A stretch of 45,000 nt of DNA, from positions 947,501-992,500 of the forward strand of contig NZ_CP038512.1 of NCBI RefSeq assembly GCF_004758605.1, in the 5' to 3' direction. This DNA is from Deinococcus metallilatus (lineage in GTDB: Bacteria; Deinococcota; Deinococci; Deinococcales; Deinococcaceae). Below are positions 37,599-45,000 of this stretch, piece after piece; within the stretch, counting starts at the first letter, position 1, and each line of letters starts with the position of its first letter. The notes beneath the pieces are model-generated. The model was not told where the DNA came from, searched no databases, and saw nothing but the letters and a program-made list of their open reading frames with translations. The translations under genes and the position numbers were made by a program.

Positions 37599-40161
37599 GG
37601 TCGAGGTAGTACTCATCGTCCTCCTGTTCAGCGAGTCGGGCTGCGTCGTTCGCCGCGTCCAGCGCGAGACTTGGGCGGTCTTGAAGGGTGAAGGCTTCGG
37701 TTTGGCACGTGGCACAGATCATCAGGGCGCGCCGCGCGAGCCACGCGTGACGTCGGGTAGGCGGTTGCGCATGGGCAACGCCGCTGGCGACACGCGCAGC
37801 GTCACCGTACAGTTCGAAGTACACAAGCAGATCGGTGACCTCGAGCGCAAAACGGACGTGCTCGAATACCTTCGCGTAGCTCACGGCCAGCTTCTGAATT
37901 GCGGCTACATGGGCGGCGATGACATCTCTTGGCAACTGAAAGAACGACCTGAACAACTCGTCATCATGCAGGGATTGTGCGTTGAAGACGTCTGGCGGTT
38001 TCCGCTCAAGGTGTGACAGGGCCGTCTTGAGGTACTGAGGTGCCCATGCAGGCGTTACGTGCCAGGCGAAGTCCCGGAGGGCGTCGCGCGCAACGTACTG
38101 ATCCTTATGCTGGCTGTGCAGCACGAGAATCTGGCCGATCACGTCGTCGGTGTCGTTGCCCAGTTGCCGGGCTATACGGAATAGCGGCTGCCTGAGATCG
38201 CGCAGGGTGTACGGGTCCTGCTGGACGAATGCGGTGTTGAGGACCAACAGCCCCTTGAAGATGTCAACCAGTTGCGCCTCGTCACGCGGCTCCAAGACCA
38301 GCATCGCGGCGGCCGCTCGCTGACAGACCAGGACATACTGATCGTTCAGATACGTGACAAGGAGGTCTGTCATGTTGGGCGGAACGCTATCGGGATGTTT
38401 ATGGAGCATCCGGCTGACGCTGGAAATGGCGTTTGCACGAACCAGCACTGAGTCGAAGTCCGTGAGAAGTCGGTACAGCGACGGAATGACTTGAGGCGCC
38501 AGATGACGCTGCTCGCCGACAGTGCCGTACAGCGTTGCCAGTTCAGCCTTGACGGCCGACTCGGCAGCATCAAGGCTGCGCAGGTTGGGCGTGATGTCAT
38601 CGAGCCGTTCGAGTACAGCCCCAGGTGCGAGATGGGTCACCGAGTCCAAAGCGCTGGCCAGGCCCTGCTGGATCAGGCGGCGCGCTGAGGCGTCTGCCTG
38701 ACGCTGAATACCCTCCAATAGCGTCGCGGGCGCGCCCTGGTCAGTCTTCCGTTCCTGCACACACAGGACGAGGGCAGCAAGCAACGCATCGAGGTGGGGG
38801 AGGAGCACGCTGCCCCAGGCCGCGCTGGCGTCGCGGAGCGTCAGCGCGGCCTTCGAGCGCGCCTCCAGCGGCACCTGCGGGTCACCGAGGACGTGCAACA
38901 GGAACTGGATAGCGAGCGCGACGGGCGCTTCGGGGGCCGTCTCAGCGTCCTGGTCGCGTGCGGCACGCCGCAAGACACGCTCGTGTACGCCGAGCAGCTC
39001 AACGTACGCCTCATCACTAAGCACGGGAATGGCGGCGTCGATCAGGCCCTGCAGGCGCGCGGGATCCTGACAGTACAGGCTCGCGAGCCGCGTACAGGCC
39101 ATTGCGTCGGCTGGCTCCTCGTACCCGTCGTCGTCAAGCTCGAGCGAGTCGATCATCGCTTGTGCCAGCGTCCAACCCAGTTCGTGCCGTCCGGGCAGCA
39201 ATTTCGCGAGCGCGTGGAATGTATCCACCCGGACCTGTTTATCGTTGGTACACAGGCGCCGCTCGAAAGCGAGCGCAACGGCATCTGGGGTAACCGCGTA
39301 GACCTGCTCGAGCGCGAAGGTGCAGCCCGCGTAGTCGTGGCCTCCATCATGGTTACGCCAGTGGAACCGGTACATCTGCGCTGCAAGGAGCGCGTCGAGG
39401 TCATCGTCGACCAGCTGGCCGCCGGTCTGGACGTGCAGGCCAAGCAGACGGGCCGCGGCGTCGGCGTTGCGCTGATTTTGCACACACCATCGTGCTGCCT
39501 CCAAGGCGACATCGTGGACGCTTCGCGCTGATGTGTACTCCGTGAGATTCGTTACCGTCTGGATGCAGGCCACACCATGCACCTTGTCGGGAAAGTGACT
39601 ACACAGCACCTCGACCGCGACTTCGATGAAGAGTTCCGGCGCGACGCGGCTCGCAGCGATAAGCTTCGACGCGGCGTCCTCGTGACGGGTCTCATCGTCG
39701 AGCAGCAGGACGAACTGGAGAACAGACTGCACGGTGACATGCTCCGTGTGAAACGCGTTGGTGACGTCACCGCGCACAAGTTCACGCAGGTGTCGCTTCG
39801 CGTCTTCAACATGGGGCGGCGGAGCCTTGGCTGAGGCACGGTGCTGCTCAAGGATGACGTGTCCGGCGCTCGGAGAGCCGACCGGGGCGTGATGCGGGCA
39901 GCCGTCGCAGGATCTCACGACGAAGTCTTGAGCGACGAAGTGCAAGTCGTGCCCCATCATGCCGCCGGGTGGGGCATGGACGCACTCGATGCCCATCATG
40001 CCGATCGGCAGGCCGGTCACCTCAGCGAGGAGTCCACGGCTGTGCTGCTTGATGGTGAGGTGGGCGCACCAGTTGGTCAGCTGGGGAAGCAGTTCGGCGT
40101 TCTGCGCGCCCTGCTGGATCATCTTCTCCTCAAGTGCATTTCGGCGACGGTTCTTGGCCAC
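37543..40161 (-). CDS. Large helical-repeat (HEAT-like) protein, partner of the nuclease-like gene
   Basis: 872 residues of almost entirely paired amphipathic helices, family not recognised. HEAT/ARM-like units are visible, for example RHLAPQVIPSLYRLLTDFDS, VLVRANAISSVSRMLHKHPD, YVLVCQRAAAAMLVL and QYVARDALRDFAWHVTP. The N-terminal 100 residues contain VVRSCDGCPHHAP (Cys85, Cys88, His90, His91), a possible zinc site. GTG 40161 is chosen because TACAAT lies 8 bases upstream; an ATG at 40185 would add eight AT-rich codons spanning that box. Helical-repeat proteins beside nucleases are frequent sensor-effector pairs in defence loci; that role is inference. Confidence 0.7.
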   Translation of the reverse strand: MAKNRRRNALEEKMIQQGAQNAELLPQLTNWCAHLTIKQHSRGLLAEVTGLPIGMMGIECVHAPPGGMMGHDLHFVAQDFVVRSCDGCPHHAPVGSPSAGHVILEQHRASAKAPPPHVEDAKRHLRELVRGDVTNAFHTEHVTVQSVLQFVLLLDDETRHEDAASKLIAASRVAPELFIEVAVEVLCSHFPDKVHGVACIQTVTNLTEYTSARSVHDVALEAARWCVQNQRNADAAARLLGLHVQTGGQLVDDDLDALLAAQMYRFHWRNHDGGHDYAGCTFALEQVYAVTPDAVALAFERRLCTNDKQVRVDTFHALAKLLPGRHELGWTLAQAMIDSLELDDDGYEEPADAMACTRLASLYCQDPARLQGLIDAAIPVLSDEAYVELLGVHERVLRRAARDQDAETAPEAPVALAIQFLLHVLGDPQVPLEARSKAALTLRDASAAWGSVLLPHLDALLAALVLCVQERKTDQGAPATLLEGIQRQADASARRLIQQGLASALDSVTHLAPGAVLERLDDITPNLRSLDAAESAVKAELATLYGTVGEQRHLAPQVIPSLYRLLTDFDSVLVRANAISSVSRMLHKHPDSVPPNMTDLLVTYLNDQYVLVCQRAAAAMLVLEPRDEAQLVDIFKGLLVLNTAFVQQDPYTLRDLRQPLFRIARQLGNDTDDVIGQILVLHSQHKDQYVARDALRDFAWHVTPAWAPQYLKTALSHLERKPPDVFNAQSLHDDELFRSFFQLPRDVIAAHVAAIQKLAVSYAKVFEHVRFALEVTDLLVYFELYGDAARVASGVAHAQPPTRRHAWLARRALMICATCQTEAFTLQDRPSLALDAANDAARLAEQEDDEYYLDHDDARALAGSILDRADQL

Positions 40162-40169
40162 TATATAGG

Positions 40170-40175
40170 ATTGTA
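40170..40175 (-). promoter_or_regulatory. -10 box TACAAT of the helical-repeat/nuclease operon
   Basis: TACAAT, 8 bases before GTG 40161, inside an unusually AT-rich patch; leaderless layout. Confidence 0.45.
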
Positions 40176-40357
40176 CACTAGACATTACGCTGGTAGCAGA
40201 ACGTGGGGGCAGGCTGGCTATCCAGACGGACCGTTCTTCACCAGCACGTCCAGTGCGCGGCGCGTCGGCACATGGGGTTGCACCAGGTGGGGTGCGAAGA
40301 CTTTGCGATACAGGGCCGATGCGGTGGAACGGCAGGAACGATCTCCCTCCATCCGCT

Positions 40358-41503
40358 TCAACTGCCGGAGGTCACCTCACGGGGAGCCTTCCTGGCGTTC
40401 ACGAGGTCGCTGAGGTTGAGGGACCACTCGTCCTGCTCGCTCTCGTAGACCGTGCGGTACACGTCCGCAGTGAAGGAGGGTCTCGCGTGCCCCAGCTTGC
40501 GGCTGACGACCTCGAGGGGCGCGCCGCGGCGCAGCATCAGGCTCGCGTAGGTGTGCCGCAGCCCGTGGACGGTGATCGGGGCGATCTCCGCCTGCTCGCA
40601 AAACTGCGTCAGGTAACGCCCAAGATTTTCCGGGTTGAGCGCCACCTCGGTCAGGCCGGTGAACACGTAGCCGGTATCAACCCAGAGGTTCTTGCGGACG
40701 TAGGTTTTCGGGTGTCCTTTGACCGGGCTGGGGGAGAGGGCCTCCCGTTCGAACCGCTGCTGTGCCTGCTGACGGCGCAGGCAGTCGAGCGCCTCGCCCG
40801 AGAGCTTCACCTTCCGGGCACTCTTCGCGGTCTTGGGCGTGCTGACCTGGGTCTTGCCATTGATGGACACCAGGTTCTCACGGATGTGTACGGTGCCCTT
40901 CTCCAGGTCCACGTGGTCCCACTTCAGGCCGCAGGCCTCACCGCGCCTCAGCCCGGTGTGCAGCATGAATTCCAGCACCAGCCCCCAGCGGTCGCCCCGC
41001 AGGACGGGGAGGAGCTTCAGGACCTCCTCTGCCGTCAGGGCCTTGCGGGGTTCCGCGACCACCTCGCGCCTGACCTTGCCGGGCCTCACGGCGGCGGTCG
41101 GGTCGCTCATGATCAGCTCGAGGCGCAGGGCTTCCTGAAAGGCGCCGTGCAGCACGTTGTGGACCTGCCGCAGCATTGAGTCCCCGAGGCCCTTGGCCTT
41201 CAGGGTGTCGTACAGGCCCCGGAGATCGGCGGGACGGATCTTCTGGAGCGGCTTCCTGCCGATGTGGGGCGTGATGTGCAGCGCGTCCAGCTGCTGATAG
41301 TTGTGCGCGGTCTTCGCCGCGACGCTGTTCTCCTTGGCCTTCCGCCAGCGTTCGAGCCACTGGGAGGTGGTGATGTTGTCGGGCAGGGCGGCCTGGCCCC
41401 GGAGGTGGTCGGCGAGCGCCTGGGTCATCCCCTGGAACGCGGCGTCGCGGTCGGGTGCCGTGCCACTGCGGCGGATGGGCGTCCCGTCCGGGGTCAGCCC
41501 CAC
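40358..41503 (-). CDS. Tyrosine recombinase (phage-type integrase), start probably frameshifted
   Basis: 381 residues from GTG 41503. The core-binding SAM-like domain (~40-125) contains TTSQWLERWRKAKENSVAAKTAHNY. The catalytic domain has Arg in HTGLRRGEACGLKWDHVD, HGLRHTYAS (box II His-x-x-Arg), LGHARPSFTADVY (His and nucleophile Tyr). Coding in the same frame continues upstream to 41590 (ENGRGTIDTLSSGRYRWRITVGL, an arm-type DNA-binding segment) but has no start codon. GGGGAG with an ATG at 41592 sits exactly where a start belongs, one base out of frame. So either the gene carries a one-base deletion, or it starts at the internal GTG. It probably integrated the accessory region. Confidence 0.82.
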   Translation of the reverse strand: MGLTPDGTPIRRSGTAPDRDAAFQGMTQALADHLRGQAALPDNITTSQWLERWRKAKENSVAAKTAHNYQQLDALHITPHIGRKPLQKIRPADLRGLYDTLKAKGLGDSMLRQVHNVLHGAFQEALRLELIMSDPTAAVRPGKVRREVVAEPRKALTAEEVLKLLPVLRGDRWGLVLEFMLHTGLRRGEACGLKWDHVDLEKGTVHIRENLVSINGKTQVSTPKTAKSARKVKLSGEALDCLRRQQAQQRFEREALSPSPVKGHPKTYVRKNLWVDTGYVFTGLTEVALNPENLGRYLTQFCEQAEIAPITVHGLRHTYASLMLRRGAPLEVVSRKLGHARPSFTADVYRTVYESEQDEWSLNLSDLVNARKAPREVTSGS

Positions 41504-41588
41504 CGTGATGCGCCAGCGGTAGCGTCCGCTGGACAGCGTGTCGATGGTACCGCGCCCGTTCTCGGTCTTCTTGTCCTTGACCTTCTCG

Positions 41589-41917
41589 TCATGGTGAACT
41601 CCCCGGTGTGACCTCCCGAACTGTGAGCCTCAGCTCCAGGTGGGCGAGCAAGTCACGCAAGATGGGAGGGACCGTGCCGCCTCGACTGCCCCCGTTTAGG
41701 GCCCGGGAGACTTCCTGGGGTGTCCTCCCGGACGTGGTCGGCGGCGACGCCCTTGGCGTCCAGCAACGCGTGCCCGGCGTGGACGACGGTGATACCTCGC
41801 CGATCTCCGTCTGATAGCCTCGATGAGGTGCCAGGTGCGCAGGGCACCCGCCTTAGCGACAGTGTCGAGGATCGCGCGGCGGGCCGGGGACATGTGGGGG
41901 AGAGGGGGGCGCGGCAT
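41589..41917 (-). pseudogene. Degenerate HTH regulator upstream of the integrase
   Basis: Coding-like pieces occur in different frames. MSPARRAILDTVAKAGALRTWHLIEAI (winged-helix-like) occurs near 41893-41815. TPQEVSRALNGGSRGGTVPPILRDLLAHLELRLTVRE, resembling an Xre HTH C-terminal part, occurs in the frame that ends TGA at 41589. That stop overlaps the displaced integrase ATG as ATGA, as in a coupled regulator-integrase pair. The frame changes suggest decay. Weak evidence, but better than chance open frames here. Confidence 0.35.
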
Positions 41918-42088
41918 GATCCGAGCCTACGGACCCCCCCCCGGGTCATCAGATTGTGGACACGGGGGCAACGCGCGTCCCCGTCCGGGTTGGACACAGG
42001 GGGGGTTCAGAGGAGGGGCAGAGAGGTGACGGATGAGGGCCTGCGGTGAGAGGGGAGGATGTTCACCCCCCACCTGGAGAGGCTCGAA
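41918..42088. other. Leader region of the TnpB-like gene
   Basis: It contains a GACCC-C-run-GGGTC hairpin (41932-41947), two direct copies of TGGACAC followed by a G run (~41957 and ~41991, 34 bases apart), and ACGGGG/CCCCGT pairing between them. No gene and no clear -10 box seen. Confidence 0.35.
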
Positions 42089-43135
42089 ATGGACCAGAAA
42101 AGACAGCGACGACACGTGCTGCGGGTTGATCGCCGCAGTTACGCACAGTTGCAGGCGGCGGTGCAACAGGGCCTGCTGTTGCCCTGTGACACCGTGGTCG
42201 GCAGCATGCGCAACGGGACCGTGTACAGACCTGCACCCTGGTCGCTGCAACACCAACAACTGCTGGACGACGACCGATTGCAACTCGGCGACCTGGTGAT
42301 TCAGGGGGCGATGACCCATGTTCCCGCTCCGGAGTTTCGGGCCTTGGTGCAGGCATCGCCGACATACATGACGTACCCGGGGCTGGCGCCGCTGGTCCAG
42401 CAACTGCGCGACCAGACCCCCGCATTCAAGGACGATCTCTGGCAGGCCGGGCTGCGGGCAGCGGTGGCCGCAGGGCGGGTCACGGTGGGCGTGAACGGCA
42501 CCGTCGTGGGACCCGGACCGGCCTACAGATGGTTGCCGCAGGAGACCCGCCTCACCCAGCATCTCGGCCACTGGTTCGTGTTGCTGGCGTTCGAAGCGGA
42601 GGCAACGCCCCGAACGACCTCGACGTTGGTCGCCGGGGTGGACGTGGGCCTCAACCCCCTGGCGACAGCCGTCTGCCGAGACGTAGCCGTGGCGGGGATC
42701 AGGCGGGCAGACCTGCGGGGGCTACGGATTGAGGAGCGCCTCCTGGGGGAGCACCTCCTGTATGCCGCTGCCCGCGGTGCGCTATGCGACCTGACCAAAT
42801 GGCTCGCCGAACGGGCGGGCGTGGTCGTGGTCGAGCACCTCGACCTCACGACGTTCGCCTCGCGTTACCCCCAGCGGTCGAGGGAACATGCCCTCACCGA
42901 CTGGCAGATGTCGTGGCTCCCCCAGGAACTCCACGCGCGCGGTATCCGCCTCGCCCGGGTGGACCCGGCCCGCACCAGTCAGATGTGCTCCGTTTGCCCC
43001 TCGTTCACCCTCGGCACCCGCGTCGGGCGTGTGTTCGAGTGCCCAAACGGTCACCAGATCGACGCCCACATCAACGCGGCCCAAAACATCATCCGCCGCT
43101 GGTGGGCCACCCGCCGCCGCGCCCACCAGGCCTGA
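42089..43135 (+). CDS. TnpB-like RuvC nuclease with a non-canonical N-terminal domain
   Basis: 348 residues. The C-terminal half is TnpB (IS200/IS605 OrfB): strand WFVLLAFEAEA, RuvC-I Asp185 in VAGVDVGLNPLATAV, RuvC-II Glu249 in VVVVEHLDL, zinc ribbon Cys300/Cys303/Cys318/His322 and RuvC-III Asp325 in IDAHINAAQNI; the catalytic triad is complete. The N-terminal ~150 residues lack the TnpB K-Y-R-L-x-P start and instead form a domain also found in the next gene (SPTYMTYPGL at 90-99, AGLRAAVAAGR at 120-130). ATG 42089 has GGAGAGG six bases upstream. No TnpA and no obvious IS200/605 ends lie nearby, so it may be an exapted or divergent guide-RNA nuclease (inference). Confidence 0.8.
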   Translation: MDQKRQRRHVLRVDRRSYAQLQAAVQQGLLLPCDTVVGSMRNGTVYRPAPWSLQHQQLLDDDRLQLGDLVIQGAMTHVPAPEFRALVQASPTYMTYPGLAPLVQQLRDQTPAFKDDLWQAGLRAAVAAGRVTVGVNGTVVGPGPAYRWLPQETRLTQHLGHWFVLLAFEAEATPRTTSTLVAGVDVGLNPLATAVCRDVAVAGIRRADLRGLRIEERLLGEHLLYAAARGALCDLTKWLAERAGVVVVEHLDLTTFASRYPQRSREHALTDWQMSWLPQELHARGIRLARVDPARTSQMCSVCPSFTLGTRVGRVFECPNGHQIDAHINAAQNIIRRWWATRRRAHQA

Positions 43136-43179
43136 TCACGCCCCCTGGCCCCTCTTCCAGTTGCAATGGAGGCCCCACC

Positions 43180-44040
43180 ATGCCCACACTGACCCACCGC
43201 CTGCGTCTCCACCCTGTACAACCTGCCGATCTCGCGGAGGCTGTCGCCCGGGGCGACCTCGTGCAACTGTGCGACGCCCCGCTCACCTACGCGCCCGCCC
43301 GTGGCCAGGTCACCCTGTTGACCGACGTCGAGTTGCAGTTCGGCCCGATGCTGCTGCCCGACTGGTACGCCATGTTGCACGAGCGGGCGTACATGGCCGT
43401 GATCGTCGGCAGTCCCGGCTACCAGCAGTACCCGGGCATGGGCGACCTGCTCGCCGCCGCGCTGAGGTGTGACCTGGTCGCGGTGCATGCGGGCATCCGC
43501 GCCGCTGTGGCGGCTGGCCGACAGCCGGAACGGGTGGCGTCCCTGGTGGACGATACCCACCGCGCGATGACGTGGTGTCCCGACCGGACCACGGTCATGG
43601 TGGAGGACGGAGACGTGTTCATCCAGTTCCTGTTCAGCGAGCCGAGTGCCCCGCCCGGCACCGACGGCGGGGACGAACCCCTGGCGCGGCCGGTCACCAT
43701 CTGCGTGCCTGAGGCTGGAGCCGTGACGTGCGCCGGGGCCAGCATGGTGATGCCGCTCCCCGGAAATCTCCCGGACCTGACCCCGGCGGGCGCCAGCCCC
43801 GCCGAGATCATCGTCGCCCAGTGCCTTGAGTTTGCTGTGGCCCGTGCGGACGTCGGCATCGTCAGCGCGATGACCCTGCTGGACGCCACATCGGTCGTGG
43901 TGCTGCTGCCCTCCCAGTTTGTCCCGGTGTCGGGCCGGGCCGAGCTGCTCTATACCTGGGCCAGCGAGTGGGTGCTGGCCCGCTGCGCGGCGCAGGGCAT
44001 TCCCTGCCGGGTGGTCAGGGTCCAGGCGGCCCGGGCCTGA
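43180..44040 (+). CDS. Catalytically degenerate paralogue of the upstream TnpB-like protein
   Basis: 286 residues, no known family on its own. It aligns with the preceding protein: SPGYQQYPGM (78-87) and AGIRAAVAAGR (104-114) match its N-terminal domain, and the 30-residue stretch from AMTWCPDR to EPSAP aligns without gaps to AYRWLPQE...EATP. VVVLLPSQF corresponds to the RuvC-II strand but with Leu for the catalytic Glu, and WASEWVLARCAAQGIPCRVVRV to the WQMSWLPQELHARGIRLARV helix-strand. The RuvC-I Asp is gone, and the protein ends before the zinc ribbon and RuvC-III. ATG 43180 has GGAGG seven bases upstream; it starts 44 bases after the partner stop, so both are one operon. A guide-binding or regulatory subunit is plausible (inference). 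Confidence 0.7.
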   Translation: MPTLTHRLRLHPVQPADLAEAVARGDLVQLCDAPLTYAPARGQVTLLTDVELQFGPMLLPDWYAMLHERAYMAVIVGSPGYQQYPGMGDLLAAALRCDLVAVHAGIRAAVAAGRQPERVASLVDDTHRAMTWCPDRTTVMVEDGDVFIQFLFSEPSAPPGTDGGDEPLARPVTICVPEAGAVTCAGASMVMPLPGNLPDLTPAGASPAEIIVAQCLEFAVARADVGIVSAMTLLDATSVVVLLPSQFVPVSGRAELLYTWASEWVLARCAAQGIPCRVVRVQAARA

Positions 44041-44306
44041 GTTGAAGCAACTCCAGCAACGGCCCGGGGAGGTCGGGCTCCGGGTTCACCTGGCGGCTCA
44101 CCCCAGGCGTGTGTCTCTGTCCGAACACCAAGGCTGTGCGCGGTGCGCCGCGTGCAACAGATGTGAGCGGGGTCGAGTGGAGCCGTCCATCCGCACCCGC
44201 CGCTCGACGCCCCGGCAGGTACGTACCGGCAGGCGGTCAAGCTGTTGGGGGTGTGGCGCCGAAGGCGCGGTGTCCTGCGAGTGACGGTATCCGCTACGAT
44301 TGACAG
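44041..44306. other. Non-coding region after the TnpB-like pair, with palindromes
   Basis: 266 bases without a convincing gene. It contains GTCGAG...CTCGAC (about 44175-44210), the perfect palindrome GGTACGTACC (44217-44226) and GGCGCC-GAA-GGCGC. A structured RNA for the TnpB-like pair or simple transcript ends are both possible; I cannot decide. Confidence 0.35.

Positions 44307-45000
<694 letters not shown>

Noticed and set aside
41918..42005. Possible CRISPR or iteron array
   Set aside because: Only two short direct repeats are present, with no regular spacer series.
42089..43135. Simple IS200/IS605 insertion (TnpB only)
   Set aside because: No TnpA, no subterminal hairpin ends seen, an atypical N-terminal domain, and an operon partner built on the same plan; a plain IS does not explain this.

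Overview
The window is GC-rich bacterial chromosome and reads as Deinococcus (inference). Three things support this: the gene content (DUF3084 coiled-coil protein, PEGA-domain pseudokinase, short core-only homoserine dehydrogenase), GC-ending codons in the housekeeping genes, and many starts preceded by a TANNNT -10 box only 6-8 bases upstream, the leaderless-transcript layout described for Deinococcus.

1-9.8 kb: the 3' end of a DUF3084 gene; a UgpB-like binding protein; a minus-strand maltose/trehalose-type ABC importer operon (binding protein, MalF-like and MalG-like permeases) with a consensus promoter and a LacI/MalR-type operator; an AlbA_2/ATPase-fold regulator; and a truD operon with two small genes. 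9.9-18.4 kb: a 168-bp MITE-like element, a membrane protein, moaB, the PEGA pseudokinase, guaA, two small ferredoxin-fold proteins separated by an IS5-family insertion with 4-bp target duplication, and leuA. 18.4-22.5 kb: branched-chain amino-acid genes ilvC, ilvN and ilvB. leuA and ilvB each have a Leu- or Ile/Leu/Val-rich leader peptide followed by an intrinsic terminator, so both look attenuated. 22.6-35.8 kb: a DEAD-box helicase, an ABC exporter pair, an RluD-type pseudouridine synthase, tatA, an ECF sigma/anti-sigma pair, a NUDIX gene, prfA (RF1) with an upstream mini-ORF ending in UAG, hom, a GH13 amylase carrying the same operator as the sugar operon, a CCA-adding-type nucleotidyltransferase, and tRNA-Ala(TGC).

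35.8-44.3 kb is accessory DNA next to tRNA-Ala. It holds (i) a two-gene module of a large all-helical (HEAT-like) protein and a protein with a C-terminal PD-(D/E)XK nuclease motif, (ii) a tyrosine integrase whose SD-ATG start is out of frame by one base, preceded by a degenerate HTH gene, and (iii) a tandem pair of related proteins. The first of the pair has a non-canonical N-terminal domain joined to a TnpB-type RuvC/zinc-ribbon nuclease with all catalytic acids present. The second aligns along the same architecture but has lost the catalytic acids and the zinc ribbon. This pair is the strongest candidate for an undescribed system. The window ends inside a second GH13 amylase.

Functionally, the sugar importer and amylase form a probable co-regulated maltodextrin-use set; leuA, ilvC and ilvBN form a branched-chain amino-acid set; the rest is translation and tRNA modification (truD, RluD-type, prfA, CCA enzyme), envelope functions and mobile DNA.
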